The notes beneath the pieces are model-generated. The model saw only the letters and a list, made by a program, of their open reading frames with translations, was not told where the DNA came from and did not search any database. A DNA stretch of 64,000 nucleotides. Origin: Iris pallida (lineage: Eukaryota > Streptophyta > Magnoliopsida > Asparagales > Iridaceae). The stretch spans positions 7,691,580 to 7,755,579 of the forward strand of contig JANAVB010044017.1 in assembly GCA_029216955.1 (NCBI GenBank), given 5' to 3'. Below, in pieces: positions 1 to 9,687 of this stretch (its first letter is position 1; every line of letters begins with the position of its first letter). Both the position numbers and the translations under genes were made by a program.

Positions 1-1436
1 CTTACAATTTTTGGGCTTTGCATTTGCAAGCAGTACCTTGCCTTGGCAAGGTTTGCATTAGCCAAGCAAGTACAGCAGTTGTATGTACTACAACATTTGA
101 GACAGCAAGGGGATATCCCTCGAGTAGAGTTGGTCAGGGCCTACTTGGCCTTGGTATAGCCTTGGACAAGTAGATCACAGGCCATTGCAGGTGTATCCTA
201 GTATTTCTAGTGAGAGTGGTTAATGTGAGTGTGTGTGTGCTTGTGTTGTATGAGAGTTTAGATGTTAGTTTATGAGTCAGCGGTTAGCATCCTAGTTGTA
301 TCAGAGTTTGGGGGTCTTTTGGTTTCCAGTTAGAGATAATGTTAGTAGAGGGTTATTATAGGATGTGAGTTAGTTAACCTAAAATGTTAGGTATGTATCC
401 TGTAGAGTATCCTAGCAAGTTAGGATATGAGTTGGTGTCAGGATTTTGATGTTCAGTAAGAGATATCAGTAGTATCTCAGATTTGGACATCTACATAGGT
501 GTTAGTGTATAGGCTAGGCTTGGTATTAGAGGTTTTGGAGTTTCATGTAGAGTATCATAGGTTAGTGTTATATTAGTATCCCAAATAGGGTTGAGGGAGT
601 ATCAGAAGTGTTTTGGAGTTTCATGTGGAGTATCATAGGCTAGTGTGGTTAGATATTGGTTCAGATTAGTGTAGCTAGGTTAGAATGTTAAGTTAGAGAT
701 GTATGTTGGTATGGTATCTATGAGATGTTCCCAGATTGAAGTATCAGGTGTTAGAGAGTGAGGGGAGTAATGGACAGCAAAGGGGTTAGGCTTGGCTTGC
801 TTTGTATGGCATTAGCAGTAGCCACAGCAACTGCAGGGCATTGCCTTGTCCTACAGAACATTGCATCAGCAACAGCAGTATGCAGCAACCTCTGCAGCAT
901 GCAATTGCAGCAGTTGCCGCCGCAAGCCTATGTAGGGAGCAGCTGTATGCAAGTAGCAGGACAGTATCTTGTAGGCCATGGGTTAGAGTGGTGTTAGAGT
1001 ATCCTAATGTTAGTCTTTTTAGTGTGGTTTTGATATCGATTCAGTTAAGCTAGTACCTTAGGATTTGTGTCTTGATGTTAGGATATTTGGATATCTTAGT
1101 ATCCTAATAAGAGGGGTTGTGTCCAATGTGGAAGTATTAGTTAGTTTAGATGTTAGTATAGTGTCTATATCATGGGATATGTGTATCTTGAATATTAGGT
1201 TATATATATGGCCTTGGTTAGGTGGGCGGTTTAGTTTTGTTAGTTGTTAGGATATCTAGATGTATAGCTAGGATATATCTATATTTTTGGTAAGGGTGTT
1301 TATCTACTAGCAAGCTAGATGAGGGTTTAGCCTATAGTCTAGGATAGAATGTTATTATATGTAAATATACATGTATAAGAGTATTTTGGGTATGAATAAC
1401 TAGACTAAGGTATCTTAGTAGGTGGTGACTTGATAT

Positions 1437-1750
1437 AGGATATTAGACCTAGATTTGACCATGTTTGACCAAAGTTGATTGTTTTGACTGAAAGTCAACT
1501 GCAAGTCAACATTAGACCTAGATTGGACTAAGAGTTGACCAGTTGACAAAAAGTCAAAGTGAGTCAACCATTAGCCTAGTGTGATCTAGATTGGACTAGG
1601 AGTTGACCAGAGTTGACCAATTGACAAAAGTCAATTGTAAGTCAACCTTTGACCCAGTTTGGACTAGTTTGACCTAGTTTGACTTAGTGTGACCTAGTGT
1701 GACATAGTTTGACTTAGTTTGACTGAATTTGACCTAGATTGCATAGCATA
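1437..1750 (+). promoter_or_regulatory. TTGAC/GTCAA (W-box core) array in G1 LTR
   Basis: I count over twenty TTGAC or GTCAA pentamers in about 300 bases, many as TTTGACC or AGTCAAC. TTGACC/T is the known core bound by plant WRKY factors. The tract ends in GACCTAGATTGCATA, as do the matching tracts in the CACTA element and in the Tekay LTRs. Regulatory activity is inferred. It could equally be a degenerate tandem repeat without function. Confidence 0.55.
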
Positions 1751-1863
1751 CACTAGAATATCATGACATACACTGTCCAACCCTAATTAATTCATGATAT
1801 CTCATCCTTAGGTCTGTGACATCACTCTGAGCATCGATTCTCATTGACAGCTCAGGACCGCAG

Positions 1864-1869
1864 GTGAGT
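1864..1869 (+). promoter_or_regulatory. Candidate splice donor in G1 LTR leader
   Basis: GCAG|GTGAGT is a near-consensus donor. The same place in the Tekay 5' LTR reads GCAG|GCGAGT (44998), a GC-type donor. A TTAG|GT acceptor-like site lies about 50 bases upstream in both. This suggests an LTR transcript with a small leader exon, but transcription is not shown. Confidence 0.4.
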
Positions 1870-2591
1870 ACATTCTCTGATAGTTTTTATTGTCATGATA
1901 TCTGCTATATTCGATTCAGTTGTAGTATTTTACTTGATTTCCGACATGATGGTACATGGACTAGTATACGTCAGATCTTGTCATGAGATGTTATTCCTAG
2001 ACTTTCCTGGTATCTAGTGCATTATCGATCTTGTTTCATGTACTTGTATAGATATCGATTTGGGAGTAGGCTGGCCCCCGCTTTTGAATCCCGTGTCATG
2101 ACATGTCATGTTCGGATCCATTATACTACTCGGTGATTGGGAGTTATTAGAGGTTATGTGATCAATACCCCTCATATAACTATTCTTGTGCTTGCTTTAC
2201 CCTCACTGCACGTAAGGTGTAGCAAGATCTTATACTTCTTGTGCTCGCTTTCCATGTTTCCCGGCTAGACCCTCCTGATACATTTCTTGTGATAGCCAGT
2301 CAAATGGAACAACCAGATCCAGTTTTTCAAGTCGATCACATAACGCTCTAATATATCAAGGCACTGTTTATGTTTAGATTATACATCAGATATTATGTAC
2401 TATTTATATTACAATATTTCATACCCTGACATGATATCCAGTTTTACATATCCTATTTATATTCCAGTCTTGATATTTCATCTTCTATTCTATTATAATT
2501 GTCTCTTATAGAATTTGTCAATTCACATGGAATTGTTGTTAGCATTTGTACTTGTTCATATCCTAACATGATAACCCCGTTGATGTTTACA

Positions 2592-2702
2592 GATGATATA
2601 GATGCTGACTGCTCGACCTTTAATGGGTTTAGCATAGACGGTGAGTACGACATGAACATCCCTGTGGAGCCGGTGCCCATTGAGGATGTGTCGTCTGCTT
2701 AG
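2592..2702 (+). CDS. Conserved micro-exon/ORF inside LTR (36 codons)
   Basis: Directly after a TTTACAG acceptor-like site, a frame reads DDIDADCSTFNGFSIDG and then 19 more residues to a TAG at 2700-2702. The Tekay LTRs have the matching frame DDSEADCSTYYGLELDG, also behind TTACAG and also ending after 35 codons. Differences between the two include several silent third-position changes (GCT/GCG, TCG/TCA, GAC/GAT, GGT/GGA) and conservative replacements (D/E, F/Y, I/L). That pattern hints at coding constraint rather than plain LTR homology. The 3' half has diverged. No family is recognised, and an upstream exon would be needed to supply a start. Confidence 0.35.
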   Translation, partial: DDIDADCSTFNGFSIDGEYDMNIPVEPVPIEDVSSA

Positions 2703-2994
2703 ACTTAGACTAGTTAGGCTTGACTGGACTGCGTTCCAGCTAGTATTTTTAGACTTGTAGTACACTTTATATTGTGGGATCTTGTGTTATGTTTTGAACT
2801 TTGAACTTGTATGGTGACTTGCATCTATTTCCAGTTTATCTTTCCATCATATCTTATCATATTTCGTGCTATCTTCCTTAGATGTCTTGTGATTGAGTTA
2901 TGACTTTATACCTCCGTGCAGAGATGACAGATTTATATATTGTGTCTAGATATTATATATTGTAGACAACCTATTTAGGGTACGGGTCGTGACA

Positions 2995-3662
2995 CGTTTT
3001 TGTGGTGGCCCATGCAGGTCAGAGTCACAACTAGTACGATTTCGTAGTGGTGCTTGACTTAGAGTGCTACTACGAGCCTGCTGTTAGGATATAGGTTATA
3101 GGTTATATATAGAGTACTCAATCACAGTTAGGCCTTCTTGAGAAGATTCCAAGGGCGACCCTTGAGAATCTCATAATAACCTATCTCAAAATTCGATTCC
3201 AACTGTTCCTATCTACTCTTCCTTGTCCATTGTTGAATTTGATCCTTAGTGTTCATTGATTTTCTACCAAGATAAAACTTTTGGACTAAGTTACCTCAGT
3301 TATGATACCTAGAGTCACAGCGATATTAGCAGGCATAGTGAAGGCATAGAGTCTGATTTTGGATGTATTTATCGGGTTGTAGAAATTTAAGATTTTTGCA
3401 GCCAAGCATGCGGCAATACAAAAATGTTAGATACCAAGATTTTAGAAGTATGTACCTTAGTTGCGGACCCTATGGTTTATCGCAGTCATACTTACTAGCG
3501 TGACGAGGATTCTGGTAACATGATTCTGGATAGACGGGTATGGTTATCAGATTAGATACCCTATAGATGGTACCATAGTATATGGAGTTAGTATCAGTGT
3601 GGATGTGACTTGAGTATCATGAAGTTGAGAGAGGGAGCTAGGCCACCTGTGGCACAGCGTCA
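2995..3662 (+). mobile_element. G1 internal leader with primer-binding region
   Basis: The first bases (TTTTTGTGGTGGCCCATGCAGGTCAG) are shared with the Tekay element (46309), the LARD (55391) and the minus-strand LARD relic (31291, reversed). The common block is followed by the shared words TGGTGCTTGACTTAGAGT. The rest is non-coding or decayed. The part next to 3662 joins 12842 when the CACTA element is removed, and reads like the Gln-rich tail of a gag gene. No canonical initiator-Met primer site (TGGTATCAGAGC) is present. Confidence 0.7.
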
Positions 3663-3895
3663 CACTACTAAAATATCATCTAATAGCGACGTAATTTAGC
3701 GACGGCAAGAAATGACGTCGCTAGTTATGACATATAGCGACAGCTTTATATACACGTCGCAAAACGTCGCTGCCTAGCGACATTCCGCGACAGGAGTTTA
3801 CTACGTCGCTGAATAGCGATGTTCAGCGACATATTATTAGCATATGTTGCCAATTTTGCGACGTTTAGCGACTGCAACACTTGACGTCGCTAATA
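3663..3895. repeat. CACTA left TIR and subterminal repeats
   Basis: After the 13-bp TIR come about thirteen GCGAC or GTCGC words in some 210 bases, in both orientations. In En/Spm-type elements the subterminal repeats are the binding sites of the TnpA-like protein, and that role is inferred here. Confidence 0.85.
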
Positions 3896-4127
3896 TTTTT
3901 ACTTAGGGCACACCGTTTCCTTCTTTCCCCCTCACTCTCACTCGAAAATTCTAATTTCCCCCCCCCCCCCCCCCGGCGACTCCCTCCCCCTCTGTCAGTG
4001 CCCTCCCACCTCCGGCGACCCCCTCCCCCCCGACGACTCTCTCCCCCTCCGGCGAGCTCCTCCTCCTCGAGATCCTCCTCCTCGAGCTCCTCCTCCCCCA
4101 ATCCGAGCTCCTCCTCCTCTTCCTCAG
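3896..4127 (+). other. CACTA 5' leader exon candidate, C/T-rich
   Basis: A pyrimidine-rich stretch with a run of 14 C (about 3960-3974) and CTCCTCCTC repeats ends in CCTCAG|GTAAAC, a good splice donor at 4128. The open frames through it encode only Pro/Ser-rich (plus) or Glu/Gly/Arg-rich (minus) low complexity, so it is more likely untranslated leader than protein. Confidence 0.45.
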
Positions 4128-4522
4128 GTAAACCCTAACCTAACTCCTCTCCCTCCTCCTCCTTCTCCTCTCCCATGGACACGCACACACCCGGACACAC
4201 ATCGTGTCCCTAAAGACTCGTGCCTATTGGATTCGTGTCGAGTGAGAAATCACTCTCGTACTGGTTCACACTAGGTTCGTGCACTGTGTCCAACTTTGGA
4301 TGTGTTGAGTTTGGTTTGTTTTTGGACACATTGTGTCGAGTATTTGGACACGAGTTTGGTTTGGGAGACACGTACACACATGACACTTGTATATGCACAC
4401 TTGACACTATACACTCTCTATCTCTCTAGTATATAAATGCATAACTTGTTGAATGTATATATTGTGTCCCCTTGGTTATAGCATAGTATATGTAAATATC
4501 TTAACCTATATATGTATGCCTA

Positions 4523-4553
<31 letters not shown>

Positions 4554-4665
4554 TTTATATAGTAAATATATAGGTAGTTGTGTGATTGATGGCTTGTTTA
4601 GATGTGGTAGTGTGGTAGTATGGTAGTGTGAGTGTGAGTGAAGAGGGATATTGAGATAAGTGTTA

Positions 4666-4720
<55 letters not shown>

Positions 4721-5848
4721 AGTGAGAAAGGTGAGAGGGATTTAGATATGTGTCCATAAGTTAGTATCCTAAGTTAGATATTTATGATAGTATCCTAGGC
4801 ACTAATTTAATATCTTGTTTAGGATGTTAGTATCCTAGAGTTAGATAGGTGAGTTAATATCTTAGGATACTAGAAGTTAGTATCCTAGATAGGTTAGTTA
4901 GTGTCTTGGATAGGTTAGTTAGTATCCTATTTATCCTAGATAAGTTAGTATCCTAAGTTAGATATCTTAGGGTAGTTAGATTATGCTAGTATCTTGAGGG
5001 AATCAAGATAATAGGATATTAGGATATGGGCTAGAAGTTAGTACCCTAAGTTAGTACCCTAAGTTATTATCTTGGCTAGAATTTGGTATCCTAGGATAGT
5101 TAGATATCCTAGTATCTTAAGAGTGTCCTAGATTAGTCTATGGTAATAGGATACCCTATAGGGTATATCTCTATGTAAATATTAGAGTATCTTAGGAGTG
5201 TTGGTATATTGTTAGAACGGTAGAGTTAGTATCCTAAGGTATCTAAGGTATTAGCAAAGTAATGAGAATTACCTATAGCCTAAGGATAAGGTATTAGCTA
5301 AGGTAATGGGTATGATGTTAAGGCAGGTGGATAGATACTAGCCTAAGGTATTGAGTTATCTACTAGCCTAAGGGTAGGATATTACTAGGATATGATATTA
5401 TCTAGTATCTAAGGTAAAGTGGATGTTAAGGTATTAGTTACCTAGACTAAGATATTGAGATTCCAACTTAAGGTATTGGTATTGGGATACCAATAGCGAT
5501 AAGGTAAAGGGTACCTTGGTAGGTAATGACTAGAAATAGGATATTTGACTTAGATTTGACCTTGTTTGACCAAGGTTGACTATTCTGACTGAAAGTCAAA
5601 GTAGAGTCAACATCTGACCTAGATTGGACTAAGAGTTGACAAAGTCAACTATAGGTCAACCCTTGACCTTGTTTGACCTTGTTTGACTTAGCTTGACCTT
5701 GTTTGACTTTGTTTGACTTAGTACAACCTAGTTTGACCTAGATTGCATATCATTGTTATTAGTAACTGTCCGCTACTAATGTGTGTCCCATAATAAGACG
5801 TAATATACGAATTTGTGCCTGTTGGATAATATGTGTCCATCTTTGCAG
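4128..5848 (+). other. Candidate leader intron of tnp2 gene, LTR-like content
   Basis: It is bounded by CAG|GTAAAC and CTTTGCAG, 12 bases before the tnp2 start. It holds a TA run (about 4521-4545), a TG run (4670-4718), a stretch reiterating GTTAGTATCCTA-type words (4743-5500) and a TTGAC array (5537-5755). The part from about 4743 on matches the G1 LTR at roughly 240-1750. Splicing is predicted only. Confidence 0.45.
5537..5757 (+). promoter_or_regulatory. TTGAC array upstream of CACTA transposase
   Basis: I count about 17 TTGAC/GTCAA cores in about 215 bases, ending in GACCTAGATTGCATATCATT. That end is identical in form to the array end in the Tekay LTR at 44863-44883. It lies about 100 bases before the tnp2 start codon. 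WRKY-type regulation of the transposase is a hypothesis. Confidence 0.5.
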
Positions 5849-5860
5849 AATTATTTCCAA

Positions 5861-8800
5861 ATGGATATGAATTACTACTTGCGGAATCGTTCATGGATAT
5901 ACAATCGTCGTCCTGATGATATGTGTGGTGTGCGGGATGAATACATAGCGGGAGTAGAGCAGTTCCTGCAGTTTGCTAAGGCGTTCACTCAGTACATGGA
6001 CGGCACCAAAATTAAGTGTCCGTGTGTGAAATGTCATAACGTAAAATATTATCCATAAATGGAAGTGACATATCATTTGTACTCGAGGGGTTTCACGCCT
6101 AATTACTATCAGTGGACCGCACACGGAGAACTTGTGTCTTTAGCATCAGAGCCGGAGCCTTATGTTGAGCCGTATATGCATGCGGAACCTAATTTTGTTT
6201 CAGATAATCATGCATACGACGACGGGTGCGTGAACATGGTTTTCGACGCTGCGGGGCCTAGTTTCGTTCATGATGCACCTGAGGAGGCACCGAACGCCGA
6301 TGCTGCACAGTTCATGGAGTTGCTGGAGAATGCAAGGACTCCATTGTATCCTGGTTGTGAGGATTATTCACCGTTGGAGGTGGTTACAAGACTGTTTAGC
6401 ATTAAGTCAGATTTTAACATGTCGCAAGAATGCTACAACCGAGTGTTGGAGTTGATTATAGAGATCTTGCCGGCTGGTGCTAAGTTGCCTAAAGACTTCT
6501 ACAGGTCTAAGAGGATGGTGAGATCGCTCTGGATGGGATACGAGAAAATCGATTCTTGTCGCAATGGGTGCATGTTGTACTACAAAGACGACAAGGACGC
6601 AGATGTGTGCAGATTTTGTGGTGCTGATCGCTATAAGGCAACTAGTACAGGAAGGTCTACCGGTGCAAGAAGACCGACCGATTCAATGCACTACTTGCCT
6701 TTAACGCCGGGGTTGCAAAAATTATTTATGGTGAAAGAGACGGCCGAAAATATGAGTTGGCACATGCGAGAACAGATTGAAGGAGTGTTGGATCACCCAT
6801 CCGATGGAGAAGCGTGGAAGCACTTTGATCGAGTGTATCCTCATTTTGCTTCAGATCCGCGTAATGTCAGGTTGGGACTATCTTCTGACGGTTTTACTCC
6901 TTTTGGTCTTTCGGGATCTCAGTATTCGTGCTGGCCTGTGATTGTCACTCCGTATAACCTACCGCCTTGGATGTGCATGAAGACTCAGTACATGTTTCTA
7001 ACCGTTATAATTCCTGGTCCGAACAATCCCAAGAGGAACATTGATGTGTACTTACAGCCTTTGATAGATGAGTTGAATCAGTTATGGGAAGTAGGCGCTA
7101 ACACGTACGATATTTCCAGGAAGCAGAATTTTTAGATAAAGGCAACCCTTATGTGGACCATCAACGACTTTCCGGCCTATGGAATGTTATCTGGATGGAG
7201 CACTCATGGCCGTCTCTCATGTCCGTATTGCATGGACCGTAGTAAGGCTTTCCGCTTGAAACACGGAGGAAAACTGTGCTTCTTTGATTGTCATCGGCAA
7301 TTTCTGCCAAAAGATCATCCGTTCAGAAGGAACAGGAATGCATTCCATGCCGGCATTGTAGAGAAGGGTGATCCACCGCCAAAGTGGTACGGAGCCACGA
7401 TATGGAAGGAGGTTAAAGATTTTCCAAGTGCTATCGAAGATCCTACAACCGGGTACAAGTGCGATGGATTTGGTAGAGATCATAACTGGACAAAGAGGAG
7501 CATATTCTGGGATCTGCCATACTGGAGTACCAATCTGATCAGACATAATCTTGATGCCATGCATATTGAGAAGAATGTGTTTGATAACATAATTAATACT
7601 GTGATGGACGTAAAGGGAAAAACGAAAGACAATCCCAAGGCCAGGTTGGACTTAGAAGAAATATGCAAACGCCCTGCGTTGCATTTGATAGAGCAGAATG
7701 GAAAACAGTTCCTGCCGAAGTCAATTTTCTCGCTGGACAAGGAGGATAAAGTGAGACTTTGTCGGTAGATCCAGGGCCTAAAATTTCCAGACGGATATGT
7801 GTCAAATCTGAGAAGATGTGTTGATCCGAAGGAAAACAAATTGATGGGTATGAAGAGCCACGACTGTCACGTATTCATGGAGAGGTTAATTCGGATTACA
7901 TTTCGGGAATTCTTACCGCAGGCTGTTTGGGATCCATTGACGGAGCTTAAAATATTCTTCAGGGATCTTTGTTCTAAGAAATTGCTCGTTGATCGTCTAG
8001 AAAAGCAAGAGAAGGATATTGCGGTAACACTGTGCAAGCTAGAGAGGGTGTTTCCTCCTGGATTCTTCGACTCTATGGAGCATTTGCCGATTCATCTATC
8101 CTATGAGGCACGTGTTTGTGGACCCGTCGAATATCGATGGATGTACCCGTTCGAGCGATATTTGAATCACCTAAAAAGAAATATGAAAAATAAGGCACGG
8201 ATCGAGGGTTCTATTTGTGAAGCCTATGTTCTCGAGGAGATTACAAACTTTTGTTCGATGTATTTCAAGCCTCATGTTGCAACTAATAGAACAAGAGCTT
8301 CCAGAAACGACGACGGAGATCATGAAAGTAATCATACAATACTGAAGGTATTCAATGCTCCAGAAAAGCCATCGGGTAAAATGAAGAAGAGATATCTGAA
8401 CGATGATGAGCTAAGGGCTGCTCAGGTGTATGTATTACTCAACTGCGACGAGGAGGAAGTAGAGAAACTGGAGGGGTAAGTAATTAATACATCTACATTA
8501 TTTTAATAGTGTTGATTATTATACTATTACATTAATTGAACGATATTATTTTTAGCATATTTAATGATGATGTGAGGTCAGGTAGGCCACACATAACAGA
8601 AGAAGAACAAGAACAAGAAATGAGGCATTATTTTCTATCATGGTTGAGTGCATATGTAAGACTTGAGAACTCTGTAATTACCTTTCTGTATATGCACTTG
8701 ATTGAGAATGAGCTTAATTGCTTCTTTCGTGGTATTTAGGTCGATCGTCCATACGCAAGACTTGAGAATGAATCTATTAGAACGCTAGCCAAGGGACCAA

Positions 8801-9430
8801 TTTATGCTGCAAAAATATGGCCAAGCTACTGTGTTAATGGGTTTAGGTTCAAGTCAACAACTTGCCCGATCAGAGACAACTTTGTGGATCTCGACTCCAC
8901 CAAAAATAGCTGTTTGTGTATCAGATCTTCGAACTACAAAGATGTTGATACGGGCAACGATTTCTATAGCGTGCTACGGGAGATCGTGGAGCTGACATAT
9001 AGTTATGGAATAGAGCCTGCTAAGATTGTGTTATTCAGGTGTGATTGGTTCGATCCGATTGAAGGTCAAGGTTGGAAAGTAGACAAGCACGGTCTTGTTG
9101 ATATAAACTATCGACGTCGATATCAAGCCTATGAACCATTTGTCCTATCAAGTCAGGCTCAGCTCGTGTACTTCATAATTTATCCTAAACGGGGAACAAC
9201 AAGGTCGGACTGGTGGACAGTATGCAAGACCAAAGCTAGAAATACCTTTGAGGTTGACGATATAGCTTATCAAGAGGATGAAGTACCTCTTGTAACAAAT
9301 ATTATAGAAGTGGACACGACGGAAGTTCCTCATTACACATCTAATTGTATAGAAGAAGTAGAATTATCTGAAGAGGAAGATGCAGATGAAAGTGAAGATG
9401 TAGAGGAGGAAGAAGAAGAAGAAGAAGAAG

Positions 9431-9462
<32 letters not shown>

Positions 9463-9504
9463 GATGAGCTAAACGAACTAGATGAATTTTCAGAAGAGGA
9501 TTAA
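5861..9504 (+). pseudogene. CACTA transposase, tnp2 family (3 exons, 3 premature stops)
   Basis: Predicted exons are 5861-8475, 8556-8655 and 8740-9504, with GTAAGT/TTTTAG and GTAAGA/TTTAG borders, giving about 1,159 codons. Domains in order: transposase-associated N-terminus (RSWIYNRR near residue 10, CPCVKCHN near 56), the tnp2 core (LGLSSDGFTPFG, MWTINDFPAYGMLSGWSTHG, LDAMHIEKNVFDNII), a DUF4218-like region (HLPIHLSYEARVCGP), a DUF4216-like region (VLFRCDWFDP, EPFVLSSQAQLVYFI) and an acidic Glu-run tail. The product would cut and rejoin the element's CACTA ends in the nucleus. In-frame stops lie at 6056-6058, 7133-7135 and 7766-7768, and the reading frame is otherwise kept. The last two fit single changes from Gln and Trp codons. 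The stops make it inactive as read. Confidence 0.9.
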
Positions 9505-9687
9505 ATCTGTACGTTTGTTTTATCATCATATTTGACACTTTAGTGACACTTCTATCATATAAATTTGTGACACTTCAGTGACACTTTATTGACACTTTTA
9601 TCTGTGACTATGATATTTTTCAAAAATCTGTGATGTATATCATATAAATATGTTTTTTTGTTTTATTTTCATATGTTATTATCAGGT
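9505..9687 (+). other. Intergenic spacer between the two CACTA genes
   Basis: An AT-rich spacer with a repeated TGACACTT(TA/CA) word (about 9532-9598, four or five times). It may hold the end of tnp2 transcription and the start of the second gene. No clear terminator or TATA box can be fixed. Confidence 0.3.

Larger units (their letters stand above)
1..2994 (+). repeat. 5' LTR (left-truncated by window) of Gypsy element G1
   Basis: The right part matches, in order, the LTRs at 43311-46308 and 51440-54431. Shared landmarks are the TTTGACC-rich tract (1441-1745), the GCTCAGGACHGCAG block before 1864, the GATAGTTTTTATTGTC block and the TTTGACTGGACTGCG block. It ends in GGGTCGTGACA at 2994, followed by the leader sequence shared by the other Gypsy elements here. 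The left half (about 240-1440) is rich in reiterated TAGTATCCTAG-like words and has no credible gene. The short ORFs near 758-1250 and 2453-2765 lie inside LTR sequence. The start of the LTR (TGCCACTACC in the 3' copy) is not seen, so it lies left of the window. Confidence 0.85.

Noticed and set aside
758..1250. Small ORFs with a hydrophobic N-terminus (possible secreted peptide)
   Set aside because: They lie inside the G1 LTR, and overlapping frames are open to a similar degree. No conserved counterpart is visible in the other LTRs.
3865..4138. Pro/Ser-rich (plus) and Glu/Gly-rich (minus) ORFs
   Set aside because: Low-complexity C/T-rich leader before a splice donor in the CACTA element, with no domain and no conserved start.
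7217..7839. Minus-strand ORFs of 115 and 119 codons over tnp2
   Set aside because: Shadows of the tnp2 exon on the opposite strand.
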